DNA from: an uncultured Prevotellaceae bacterium
GTDB lineage: Bacteria; Bacteroidota; Bacteroidia; Bacteroidales; Bacteroidaceae
DNA length: 41,273 nucleotides
Reading direction: 5' to 3'
Assembly: GCA_900315095.1 (NCBI GenBank)
Contig: OMXS01000021.1
Coordinates: 1 to 41,273 of the forward strand
A model generated the notes under the pieces. It was not told where the DNA came from, searched no databases, and saw only the letters and a list, made by a program, of their open reading frames with translations. The position numbers and the translations under genes are program-made. Below, piece by piece: positions 8,730-15,845 of this stretch (position 1 is its first letter; each line of letters begins with the position of its first letter).

Positions 8730-9278
8730 ATGGAAATGAATTATAGTCAAAAAGGAATTCTTGGTGAGACTATTGTCGCTTTAGAGCTAATGAATCAAGG
8801 ATGGGATGTAATTAACATCAATACTGTCTATCGCAATTACAAGAATGCAGATTTAATTTGCATGAATGCCAACAATGGTAAGAGTGTCATGATTCAAGTG
8901 AAGACAGGAACAACACATAACATATTGACGGGCTTTACATCTGAATTAGACGGGACGATACCCAATATTGAAACCTCTGTTATCGGTCCTTGGGTATTTG
9001 TATATATGCCTGATAATAATTTATCAAATATGGAGTTTTTCATTCTTACGAAAGAAGAAGTGATAGAACTAGTTACGACGAGCAACAATTGGTACGTCAA
9101 TGAATGGAATCGCCAGTTGAAGAGTAAACCGATGATTGGCGTTGAAGTAGATTGGCTTAGAGGAAACCCTTCTAAAGCTTCAAAACTAAATGCTAAGAAA
9201 CAGCATCCTGAGTATAAGAGTACGTTGTCTCAAACATCTCAGAACAAATGGGAGAAGATTACAGATTTGCTGGATTGA
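8730..9278 (+). CDS. PD-(D/E)XK nuclease-like protein
   Basis: The 182-residue product has the layout of a small restriction-endonuclease-like fold: KGILGETIVALELMNQGWDV near the start, then NADLICM (Asp near residue 41) and VMIQVKTG (Gln near 56, Lys near 58). Use of Gln in the QxK position is seen in Mrr-type members of this superfamily. The rest is not recognised. Start codons at 8706, 8730 and 8736 are in frame. The conserved part begins at MNYSQKG, so 8730 or 8736 is likely; 8706 would overlap the previous gene by 10 bases. It lies in the accessory run between a YopX-like gene and an exonuclease gene. Activity is inferred from the motif only. Confidence 0.65.
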   Translation: MEMNYSQKGILGETIVALELMNQGWDVININTVYRNYKNADLICMNANNGKSVMIQVKTGTTHNILTGFTSELDGTIPNIETSVIGPWVFVYMPDNNLSNMEFFILTKEEVIELVTTSNNWYVNEWNRQLKSKPMIGVEVDWLRGNPSKASKLNAKKQHPEYKSTLSQTSQNKWEKITDLLD

Positions 9279-9291
9279 TGTTAATGAAGAT

Positions 9292-9783
9292 ATGCGAGAT
9301 TTTGCAGCAATAGATTTTGAAACGGCTAACAATGAGCGCAGCAGCGTTTGCTCAGTAGGAATCGTGATTGTGCGTGGCGGTGAGATTGTTTATTCGTTCT
9401 ACTCACTCATTCAGCCCGAGCCGAACTATTATAACTACTGGTGCAGTCAGGTTCACGGCCTCTGTCGCGAAGACACGGAGGAAGCTCCAATGTTCCCAAA
9501 GGTCTGGGCACAGATAGAACCTTTGATAAAGGGCTTACCGCTCGTCGCCCACAACAAGCCATTTGATGAAGGGTGTCTTAAATCAGTGTTCCGTGTATAT
9601 CAGATGGATTATCCTGACTATGAGTTTTATGACACGCTGTGTGTATCTCGTCGCATTTTCCCCTATCTATCCAACCATCAGTTGCAAACCGTCGCCGCCG
9701 AATGCGGTTATCAACTTGAAAATCACCATAACGCACTTGCCGATGCAGAGGCATGTGCTTGGATAGCAAGGGAAATACTTTAG
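9292..9783 (+). CDS. DnaQ-like 3'-5' exonuclease (DEDDh)
   Basis: This is a 163-residue nuclease of the DnaQ/epsilon superfamily, which removes nucleotides from 3' ends using two metal ions. The catalytic motifs are all present: Exo I AAIDFETAN (D and E), Exo II around LVAHNKPFDEG, and Exo III HNALADAEACA (the DEDDh His and Asp). It begins 13 bases after the previous gene at the ATG at 9292. The frame extends further upstream, but that part lies over the end of the previous gene and lacks family character. It is short for DNA polymerase epsilon and more like stand-alone Bacteroidetes exonucleases. Its place beside two PD-(D/E)XK genes suggests an accessory nucleic-acid role. Confidence 0.85.
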   Translation: MRDFAAIDFETANNERSSVCSVGIVIVRGGEIVYSFYSLIQPEPNYYNYWCSQVHGLCREDTEEAPMFPKVWAQIEPLIKGLPLVAHNKPFDEGCLKSVFRVYQMDYPDYEFYDTLCVSRRIFPYLSNHQLQTVAAECGYQLENHHNALADAEACAWIAREIL

Positions 9784-9832
9784 TTATGAACTGATTCACA
9801 TTAATATCATCATCTTTACTTAAAGAATAAAT

Positions 9833-10189
9833 ATGAATATGACAGAAGAACAGAAATCATACATCAAGGATTGGATTACTAAAAACGACCATATCAGGGA
9901 TAATAAATGGTTAGAGTTTTCCGATTCTTGTATTGACCATCTCTGGGATGTTGACGAAGAATCATACCAAATGAAGAAGTATCTCAAAAACAACTTTGAC
10001 GAGGAAAACCTGTCCTCCGAGGAAAGAATACTCTACAATGAAGCATCGTCCCTCTGCTCATATATCGATGAACTGTGTGGTATAATGCTTTATGCAACCC
10101 CGTCTGACTGGGAAGCTCCGGAATACAATAGAAGATATATTAAGCCCTTTATCAACTTATTTCTAATATTGTTTGCATGTTCGCTGTGA
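9833..10189 (+). CDS. hypothetical protein, 118 residues, C-terminus possibly replaced
   Basis: This acidic, Trp-rich protein is not recognised. It opens with TEEQKSYIKDWITKND and carries an odd hydrophobic end, NLFLILFACSL. That end is encoded by the same bases that form the promoter of the next gene (TTTG at 10172-10175 is inside the frame). The body of the protein is soluble in character, so the tail may mark a recombination joint that cut the original gene. An alternative in-frame ATG is at 9839. It could be a small immunity-like or accessory protein, but nothing in the sequence shows this. Confidence 0.6.
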   Translation: MNMTEEQKSYIKDWITKNDHIRDNKWLEFSDSCIDHLWDVDEESYQMKKYLKNNFDEENLSSEERILYNEASSLCSYIDELCGIMLYATPSDWEAPEYNRRYIKPFINLFLILFACSL

Positions 10190-10203
10190 AATCGCTATTT
10201 TTG
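10172..10203 (+). promoter_or_regulatory. Bacteroidetes-type promoter for the 74-residue gene
   Basis: TTTG at 10172-10175 and TATTTTTG at 10196-10203 are separated by 20 bases. The -33 element lies inside the end of the preceding reading frame. The start codon at 10258 is 54 bases past the -7 box. Confidence 0.65.
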
Positions 10204-10257
10204 CGCAGAGAAAAAATTAAAAACAACGTATTGACAAATAACTAAAAACCTTATATT

Positions 10258-10479
10258 ATGTCAAAAGTATTTCGAATAACACCCAAACGCACAAAGCGTT
10301 CTAATGGGCAGGTGTTGACACCAGACATGTCAATCACGGTGACAACACGTTCACACACCACCACTCCATTCTACAATGGAGCAGTAGAGATTAAAGAACA
10401 GTACATGCGCATGTATCATTTTGACTACAAGAAAGCATGTTGCTCAGTGAATGATTTTGAATTTGAGAAGTTGGACTAA
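10258..10479 (+). CDS. small conserved-looking protein, 73 residues, DUF6140-like (tentative)
   Basis: The product is small, basic at its N-terminus and has no membrane segment. It starts SKVFRITPKRTKRSNGQVLT and ends with the tail DFEFEKLD. From memory it resembles short Bacteroidales proteins grouped as DUF6140, but I could not confirm this. It has its own promoter. The bases coding for its last nine codons recur twice downstream (10766-10793 and 11309-11336), before two later small genes. That makes its 3' end look like an attachment or duplication site. Function unknown. Confidence 0.65.
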   Translation: MSKVFRITPKRTKRSNGQVLTPDMSITVTTRSHTTTPFYNGAVEIKEQYMRMYHFDYKKACCSVNDFEFEKLD

Positions 10480-10480
10480 A
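10453..10480 (+). repeat. 28-bp direct repeat, copy 1 (gene 3' end)
   Basis: This copy encodes the DFEFEKLD tail and stop of the 73-residue protein. It differs from copy 3 (11309-11336) at two positions and from copy 2 (10766-10793) at a few. The most conserved part is AAGTTGGAC. Confidence 0.75.
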
Positions 10481-10515
10481 ATTATCAAATACTTAACTTT
10501 TATATAGGAATTATT

Positions 10516-10713
10516 ATGGAAAGTAAAAACAAACAACAAGAAGAGTACGAATATAGCTGCCTTATAGTGCCTGATGAAGATGGCTATGGAAATGAGTGTT
10601 ATATCGATGAACTCCTTGATTGTGCTTTGGAATGGTGCGAAAAAGAAGATAGAATCAGTTTTCTGAATGATATTATTCGTGATATAGAGCATTATAGAGA
10701 TTCTTTAGAATAA
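10516..10713 (+). CDS. small acidic hypothetical protein, 65 residues
   Basis: This acidic protein, with pieces such as SCLIVPDEDGYGNECYIDEL and LEWCEKEDRISFLNDIIRDI, is not recognised. It has no signal peptide or membrane helix and would be largely helical at its C-terminus. It begins 36 bases after the first 28-bp repeat and ends 52 bases before the second, so it looks like the only cargo of a short module. It could be a regulatory or immunity-type protein, but there is no direct evidence. Confidence 0.55.
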   Translation: MESKNKQQEEYEYSCLIVPDEDGYGNECYIDELLDCALEWCEKEDRISFLNDIIRDIEHYRDSLE

Positions 10714-10765
10714 ATATTTCAGAAGAAAAACATATAAACTTACGTGATATAATTCATCGTAAAGT

Positions 10766-10793
10766 TATTTTAAATTTGAAAAGTTGGACCAAA
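10766..10793 (+). repeat. 28-bp direct repeat, copy 2
   Basis: In the frame of copy 1 it would encode YFKFEKLDQ without a stop. No reading frame now uses it. The next start codon, at 10809, lies 15 bases downstream, and this linker resembles the one after copy 3. Confidence 0.7.
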
Positions 10794-10808
10794 TAAAACA
10801 AATTGATT

Positions 10809-11279
10809 ATGATAGACTTTGATATAATCGATATTAACGAAGCCATTGATGGATTGTCCTACGAGGAACAATTAGAATACCTTAATGACAGGGAGGACGA
10901 GATTAACGAAGCCATTGAAGAGTTGAACATTCTTTTGTCGGATGTCAAGGAAAGAAAGGACGAGATTGAAGATGAACACCAAAAGGAAATACGTGACAAA
11001 GTTCTTCTGGCCATTAACAATGCAGGCTATAATATTCCGCTCGACAAGAATGGTAACTTGTCCTTAGCTTATGAAGAAGCGACCATAACTATTCCTATGT
11101 ATTTCTCTAGTAGTATAGATTTCATCTTCAAAGTTGATAGGAATCAACTCACTTACCGCAAGATGATTTCATCATTAGTACCCGACTACAAACAGGATGG
11201 TAATTACTTCTACAAACCCGTCTCTGAAGAATCCCTATGTGAGGAGATTGTCAGTTTGGTGAAGAGGCTTAAAAAGTAG
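10809..11279 (+). CDS. hypothetical protein with N-terminal coiled coil
   Basis: The 156-residue acidic protein is not assigned. Residues 1-65 are strongly charged and helical (SYEEQLEYLNDREDEINEAI onward), probably a coiled coil. Residues 70-156 look globular, with an IPMYFSSSIDFIFKV beta-rich part and a helical end rich in Lys. The ATG at 10809 is preferred over a TTG at 10803. It sits between copies 2 and 3 of the 28-bp repeat, as a separate module. No catalytic motif is visible, and there is no signal peptide. Confidence 0.6.
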   Translation: MIDFDIIDINEAIDGLSYEEQLEYLNDREDEINEAIEELNILLSDVKERKDEIEDEHQKEIRDKVLLAINNAGYNIPLDKNGNLSLAYEEATITIPMYFSSSIDFIFKVDRNQLTYRKMISSLVPDYKQDGNYFYKPVSEESLCEEIVSLVKRLKK

Positions 11280-11308
11280 TATGGTACAATAGAAACTGCT
11301 ATGCATGT

Positions 11309-11336
11309 GATTTTGCATTTGAAAAGTTGGACTAAA
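11309..11336 (+). repeat. 28-bp direct repeat, copy 3
   Basis: In frame it encodes DFAFEKLD followed by a stop, almost the same as the true C-terminus encoded by copy 1. No gene body precedes it, because the upstream gene ends at 11279 in another frame. It looks like a stranded gene 3' end, and the next start codon follows 13 bases later. Confidence 0.75.
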
Positions 11337-11349
11337 ACAAATAGCAATT

Positions 11350-11952
11350 ATGGAACAAACTAAAAGAAATGAGACAGGTTACGGCAAAAATCAGTCCGAA
11401 CAAAGACAACGATATATGGAATTGAGCAGAAAACTTAATTCGATGTCGCGAATTAACTCAATTATTTCAAATCAAGTTGCTGACATCCTAAACCAACTTA
11501 TTCGTAATTCCTTTGTCCCACAAATGAAGGATATGCTTAAGGGGATTAATAAAGAGAGCCGTTTTGTATTAATTGATTATCCATCAGATTACGATTGGGT
11601 GAATTCTTCTTATGCAGGGTTTAGAATTGAAGTATCCAATTGGAAGTATTTTATCATAGGAATAGAATTTGAGTCAAGATGGTTAAAACAACCCATAATT
11701 GGATTTTTAAAGAAAGAGGAATATCTTAAGAAAGACATTGATTGTTGGGAAAAACTCAAAAATAAGTACAGCAAGAAAGACCCTAACAATCAATCATGGA
11801 TATATAAAAAATTTAAAGGTCCAAACGATTGGCATAGCCGTGAATCTGTTTCCAGAATAGAAAGTGGAAAGATGGTAAGCGATTTTAAAGAGATGATTCA
11901 AGAAATGCTTGCTTGCGCTGAGGATATTAAAAATGAAGGTTTTGAAATCTAG
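11350..11952 (+). CDS. hypothetical protein resembling a nuclease C-terminal domain
   Basis: The 200-residue protein has a helical, basic N-terminus and then an alpha/beta region with RFVLIDYPSDYDWVNSSYAG, WKYFIIGIEFESRWL and a Trp/Lys-rich end. The G-I-E-F segment resembles the domain that often follows the catalytic part in PDDEXK_4-type proteins. The next gene, starting four bases after this stop, encodes just such a catalytic part with a short C-terminus. The two may therefore be a split pair with reversed order, or a toxin-immunity-like couple. This match is by eye and weak; function unknown. Confidence 0.55.
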   Translation: MEQTKRNETGYGKNQSEQRQRYMELSRKLNSMSRINSIISNQVADILNQLIRNSFVPQMKDMLKGINKESRFVLIDYPSDYDWVNSSYAGFRIEVSNWKYFIIGIEFESRWLKQPIIGFLKKEEYLKKDIDCWEKLKNKYSKKDPNNQSWIYKKFKGPNDWHSRESVSRIESGKMVSDFKEMIQEMLACAEDIKNEGFEI

Positions 11953-11956
11953 TAAT

Positions 11957-12757
11957 ATGGAAGACAATCAATTAAATAGAGTAGAAAGGAGTATTCTCGC
12001 ATTTGATGAGTACCGACAAAACAGTCCTTATCATTTAAATATCATAGAAGAATTGCATGCAAACGAGAATGCCCATAGTAGAATTTTAGCAAAACTTTTT
12101 CAGTATAAAAATACTGATGGTGAATATGTTATTCTAAAAAGTTTTATTGAATACATTTTAAAAAACAACAAAGATAAAGCTTTTGATAAAATTGAAATTA
12201 AAAAACCGCGAATTACCCAAGAAGAGCAACGAATAGACATATGGATTAGAGACGACAATTATGCAATCATCATTGAGAACAAAGTGTATGAAGCAGGAGA
12301 TCAAAAAGAACAACTGGCTACATATATTAATAAAACAAAAGATAACAACTATAACGAAGAACAAATTTTTGTGATTTATATGCCAAGCGTAATTCGAGAC
12401 GCTTCTGCCCAAACATGGGGAGAGTATAAAGAATCATTTATAAGAAGATTTGCTGTAGTATCCTTCTGCGATGATATTGTTACCTGGCTTAATAAGTATA
12501 TTCTACCTAATCTGACTCTTAAAGAGGTATACCTCAAAAGTGCGATTGAGCAATACATTGACTACTTGGAAAGGTATGCAGGTTTATTTGAAAAAACAGA
12601 AAAGCAACGTGTCCTAAATATATTATACCATATATGCGAAATCAAAAACACAGATACGCCTAAGACTCAATACGAGAAACTGATGGGTTTTCATTCGGAA
12701 TTGAAACAACAGATGGATATAGTATCTGCAAAAATAGAAGAAAAAGAATTAGAGTGA
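11957..12757 (+). CDS. PD-(D/E)XK nuclease superfamily protein (PDDEXK_4 type)
   Basis: The 266-residue protein has the PDDEXK_4 layout: NIIEELHANENAHSRILAKLF near residue 29, then RIDIWIRDDNYAIIIENKV at 92-110, with Asp 94, Glu 107 and Lys 109 as the likely metal site, followed by AGDQKEQLATYI. Family members I know of are usually longer, with an extra domain after the helical region; here the product ends soon after a Lys/Glu-rich helix. The start at 11957 sits four bases after the upstream stop, so the two genes are probably co-translated. The frame extends back into the upstream gene, but that part is only overlap. Nuclease activity is inferred from the motif. Such proteins are common in accessory and defence regions. 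Confidence 0.8.
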   Translation: MEDNQLNRVERSILAFDEYRQNSPYHLNIIEELHANENAHSRILAKLFQYKNTDGEYVILKSFIEYILKNNKDKAFDKIEIKKPRITQEEQRIDIWIRDDNYAIIIENKVYEAGDQKEQLATYINKTKDNNYNEEQIFVIYMPSVIRDASAQTWGEYKESFIRRFAVVSFCDDIVTWLNKYILPNLTLKEVYLKSAIEQYIDYLERYAGLFEKTEKQRVLNILYHICEIKNTDTPKTQYEKLMGFHSELKQQMDIVSAKIEEKELE

Positions 12758-12829
12758 CAAACTACTCCGAATGTTGATTTTTCAATTTCTGCTACAAAAT
12801 AATATAGAGTTTAATTCAGATTATGGACT

Positions 12830-13270
12830 ATGCTTAAATACATCTCCAACTCTGTACATTACAAAGAAGTGCTTTCGCGTGTGACCCACGTAAAGCATTC
12901 TTTGTGGATCGGCACGGCTGATATCAAGGATTTGTATATTGAGGATGGGAAGACTACCAAGCCGTTCTTGGAGGTATTGGCAAAGTTGATAAAGAAAGGG
13001 ATTGCGGTGAGGTTGATTCATGCCAAGGAACCTGGCCCAAATTTCCGTGAGGACTTTGACAGATTTCCTATTCTGTATGATGGGCTGGAGAGAGTACTTT
13101 GCCCAAGAGTACATTTCAAGATGATAATCTTTGATGGCAAAGAGGTGTATATCGGCAGTGCCAACCTTACTGGTGCAGGTATCGGAATGAAGGCTGATAG
13201 CACCCGTAACTTTGAAGCAGGCATTCTTACAGATGACCCTGAAATCGTAGAGCAAGCATTCCCCACATGA
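12830..13270 (+). CDS. PLD-like protein, 3'-truncated
   Basis: This 146-residue product belongs to the phospholipase D superfamily, whose HKD motifs cut phosphodiester bonds in lipids or nucleic acids. A single motif is complete: HFKMIIFDGKEVYIGSANLT (H-x-K, then D, then G-S-x-N). The protein stops abruptly after PEIVEQAFPT. Relatives continue for roughly 40 residues with a conserved Cys-containing tail, so a deletion or frameshift has probably removed the end. A degraded stretch at about 13420-13480 could be part of that lost tail. A promoter-like sequence just downstream points leftward at this end. The protein may still be active if the tail is not needed. Confidence 0.7.
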   Translation: MLKYISNSVHYKEVLSRVTHVKHSLWIGTADIKDLYIEDGKTTKPFLEVLAKLIKKGIAVRLIHAKEPGPNFREDFDRFPILYDGLERVLCPRVHFKMIIFDGKEVYIGSANLTGAGIGMKADSTRNFEAGILTDDPEIVEQAFPT

Positions 13271-13336
13271 TTGAGTTCAGTATTTTTTTCATTTTATTAT
13301 TTGATTAGTAGTCATATCTTCTTCATCTTTCTTTTG

Positions 13337-13367
13337 CAAAGATATGAAACAGTTTCGAAAGTTCCAA
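13337..13367 (-). promoter_or_regulatory. promoter-like sequence pointing leftward, no gene
   Basis: On the minus strand TTG (13365-13367) and TATCTTTG (13337-13344) are separated by 20 bases. Reading leftward there are only very short frames before the end of the PLD gene. The leftward HNH gene lies on the other side, so this promoter has no visible target. Confidence 0.4.
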
Positions 13368-13478
13368 GTGAATGGGGAAGAGTTTTACGGAATTACCCTT
13401 TCACAAGGCTTGTGGAAATGATATCCACTTGAGCCAATATGTTCCTTACAATGAAGACCAGAACATTTAGCACGACCA

Positions 13479-14345
13479 CTATTTTCTTATACTGAAGCCT
13501 AAAAAATTCTCGATAAAATCATTGATAATGAAATCTGCAACAATCTTTGTTTCTTTCTGGGTATGCTCTGTAAAATAAGGGCTTTCTGCAGTAAAATAAC
13601 TTATTCTTACAACATTATCATCTAGTACATTGTGATAATCATACCATTGTTTGTCTTCTGTCTTAGCTTGCATAAAATCTGCAAAATCTAGCCCATTGAT
13701 TTTATCACACCATCTCTTCTCTTCAACTAAGGCCAATGGTCGAAATGATCCTAAATCAGTATGATCAAGTTTTGACAGATAAGGCTTTGGTCGAGTTTTT
13801 CCTATCAGCATAGTATGTCCATCTGCATTCATTTCTACAATAGGAATACCCACATCATTCAAAGAATGAACATAATGATGACATTTTTCACATAGAGTAA
13901 CTAAGCAATCATCCTGATAATCCCATAAATCATGATTTTTGTAGTAAATCTTATGATGCACATTTAATCGTGGCATTGCTAAATGAAAGTAAGGCATGAA
14001 ATCAAAGGTGATAGTCAAAATATAACCTTTAACATATATATCGTATTTACTATTGCCTGCCCAATAATAATGATGAATCGTATCATATTCTCCTTGTTTT
14101 ACATAGATAAAGCCTCCTTGCATAGGATTAAAAGCATGGCAAAGTTGACAGGTATAATTATCACGGGCTTTTATTGCATTACTCTTTTCAATCCATCGCG
14201 GGTCTTCATAACCTGTTAGTGTCTCGTCAATATCACAAATCGATTCTTTAGCCATGTCTGGCATTGTAATTTGTTCGAGACGCTCTTCCTTTACTTCAAA
14301 AGAAGGTCTATTGTATTTATAGGAATTGAATATACTTTTTATCAT
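13479..14345 (-). CDS. HNH-type zinc endonuclease domain protein
   Basis: The 288-residue protein carries an HNH/McrA-like nuclease signature: CQLC (Cys 66, Cys 69), LNVHHKI (His 130-131), then LCEKCHHYVH (Cys 152, Cys 155, His 156, 157, 160). The four cysteines should bind zinc and the paired histidines should be catalytic. About 60 residues are inserted between the first CxxC and the HH, more than usual, including HHYYWAGNSKYDIY. The C-terminal 120 residues form an unrecognised domain. It starts 12 bases after the ADP-ribosylglycohydrolase gene and is the last gene of the leftward run. Nuclease type is inferred from motifs; its target is unknown. Confidence 0.75.
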   Translation of the reverse strand: MIKSIFNSYKYNRPSFEVKEERLEQITMPDMAKESICDIDETLTGYEDPRWIEKSNAIKARDNYTCQLCHAFNPMQGGFIYVKQGEYDTIHHYYWAGNSKYDIYVKGYILTITFDFMPYFHLAMPRLNVHHKIYYKNHDLWDYQDDCLVTLCEKCHHYVHSLNDVGIPIVEMNADGHTMLIGKTRPKPYLSKLDHTDLGSFRPLALVEEKRWCDKINGLDFADFMQAKTEDKQWYDYHNVLDDNVVRISYFTAESPYFTEHTQKETKIVADFIINDFIENFLGFSIRK

Positions 14346-14357
14346 AAAAACAAATAT

Positions 14358-15167
14358 CTACATATCTTTTGGGAGGCGTTTCACCACCTTATCAAACCTC
14401 TCGCTGACATCAACCATCCAGTCAGGAAGTTTTTTCAGTGCCTGATAGATGAGAGCATCGGGCATTTCCTTATAATAGGCGTATGCCATAGGACCGGCAA
14501 TAGCAGCAAGCGTGTCGGCATCGCCACCAAGAGAAATGGCGAGTTTTATGCAGTCAACATAGTCCTTCGATTCCAAGAAACATATCATCGCAGGACCTAC
14601 GGTTCCAGCACATGTCGAATAAAACGAATATTCATCATGGAACTCATCGTATTTCTTGTTCGCCCATTCTGGATAATACTCATTCAGCACATTCTCACGA
14701 ACGAAGTCTTTGTCCTTGCCGTTCTTCAGATGGAATATAGCAAGTGCCGTTGCCACCGCTCCCTTAATACTCTCAGGGTGGTTGTGCGTTGGCATTGCCG
14801 TTTCAGTAGCCATTCTCACGCATTCCTCTTCTGTCTTCGCCAACCATCCTGCCGAAGAGCAACGCATGGCAGAGCCGTTGCCAAGACTGCGGTACGGCTG
14901 TGGTTTATGACTTGCCATCCACTCTTTAAACCTTTTGCTAAACCCTGCATGGCGATGCTCGTTAGCACATTTCCATAGGTTCATTGTCATGTCCAGACCA
15001 TCGATAAAAGCCTCAGCACAAGCAAATGTCAGCACAGTATCATCCGTAAAATGAGCATCTGCACCAAACAACTTCACCTTGTCATAATCCTTTATGCGTT
15101 TCGTTTTTCCTTCGTAAACACTCCCCGCAATATCTCCAATAGCCTCACTAATCAGATAATTTTTCAT
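14358..15167 (-). CDS. ADP-ribosylglycohydrolase family protein
   Basis: The 269-residue enzyme should remove ADP-ribose from modified proteins or related substrates using two magnesium ions. Family motifs are present in order: GDIAGSVYEG near residue 11, FTDDTVLTFA (TDDT at 41-44) and the C-terminal SLGGDADTLAAIAGPMAYAYY. The length is typical of the DraG/ARH family. It lies between a BspA-like lipoprotein gene (15-base spacing) and the HNH gene (12 bases), probably in one transcript. No ADP-ribosyltransferase partner was recognised nearby, so its substrate is open. A role in reversing toxin-made ADP-ribosylation is possible but unproven. Confidence 0.9.
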   Translation of the reverse strand: MKNYLISEAIGDIAGSVYEGKTKRIKDYDKVKLFGADAHFTDDTVLTFACAEAFIDGLDMTMNLWKCANEHRHAGFSKRFKEWMASHKPQPYRSLGNGSAMRCSSAGWLAKTEEECVRMATETAMPTHNHPESIKGAVATALAIFHLKNGKDKDFVRENVLNEYYPEWANKKYDEFHDEYSFYSTCAGTVGPAMICFLESKDYVDCIKLAISLGGDADTLAAIAGPMAYAYYKEMPDALIYQALKKLPDWMVDVSERFDKVVKRLPKDM

Positions 15168-15182
15168 AATTAAGTTGTTTAT

Positions 15183-15794
15183 CTACAAAGATACGATATT
15201 TTTGAACATCCTCCATCCGTATGCCTCTTTATATTTCTGAACGGCATCACCTGGCACATACAATACAAGAGAGTCAAGGCCTGCACTACCGAAGACTATC
15301 CGAAAACTATACATCTCGTCCTCTTCATACTCCTCAACAACAGGAGGCACCTCACTCGCAATGTGAATCTCCCTCAGTTTGTCGCAGCCATTCATAAAAC
15401 GATACGGCATAGTGTCCACCCGAGCATATAGAAACACCTGTTTCAGGTCCTCACATCCGTCAAAAGCCGCCATATCTATATGCTTCACCGTTTCAGGAAC
15501 AACCACCTTCTTCAGATTCCTGCACCCCTGAAATGCCCTTTCAAAGATGCACTTCACCGAGGCAGGAACCACATATTCGTCCACCTCAACATCATGCGGA
15601 TAACGTAATAGCGTATCCCCACTCTCCGAGAGCGTCACCTCCCTCTGGTTCTTGTCATACCAATAAGGACTCAAGGAATCCATCTCAACCTCATCACTCG
15701 TTGTCGCGACTTCCATATCCTTAGATGCTGCGTTGTCTTTACAACTCAGCAACGCAAAGAACGGCAACAACATGCAAAGTACAGTATTTTTCAT
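15183..15794 (-). CDS. BspA-type leucine-rich repeat lipoprotein
   Basis: The 203-residue product begins with a lipoprotein signal (CMLLPFFALLSCKDN, lipobox LLSC), so it should be anchored in the inner or outer membrane. Residues about 75-160 hold BspA-like repeats: VPASVKCIFERAFQGCRNLK, VVPETVKHIDMAAFDGCEDL and MPYRFMNGCDKLREIHIA. Such repeats are common in secreted proteins of Bacteroidales and treponemes and often bind host or extracellular ligands. The C-terminal part (SFRIVFGSAGLDSLVLYVPG) looks like a partial repeat. The gene begins 51 bases after the DnaB-like gene. It may be a passenger in the run rather than a functional partner. Confidence 0.85.
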   Translation of the reverse strand: MKNTVLCMLLPFFALLSCKDNAASKDMEVATTSDEVEMDSLSPYWYDKNQREVTLSESGDTLLRYPHDVEVDEYVVPASVKCIFERAFQGCRNLKKVVVPETVKHIDMAAFDGCEDLKQVFLYARVDTMPYRFMNGCDKLREIHIASEVPPVVEEYEEDEMYSFRIVFGSAGLDSLVLYVPGDAVQKYKEAYGWRMFKNIVSL

Positions 15795-15845
15795 ATCTCA
15801 CCTCTATCTATATCAATCTGTCACATCTTCCTCTTTTTTAAAACG

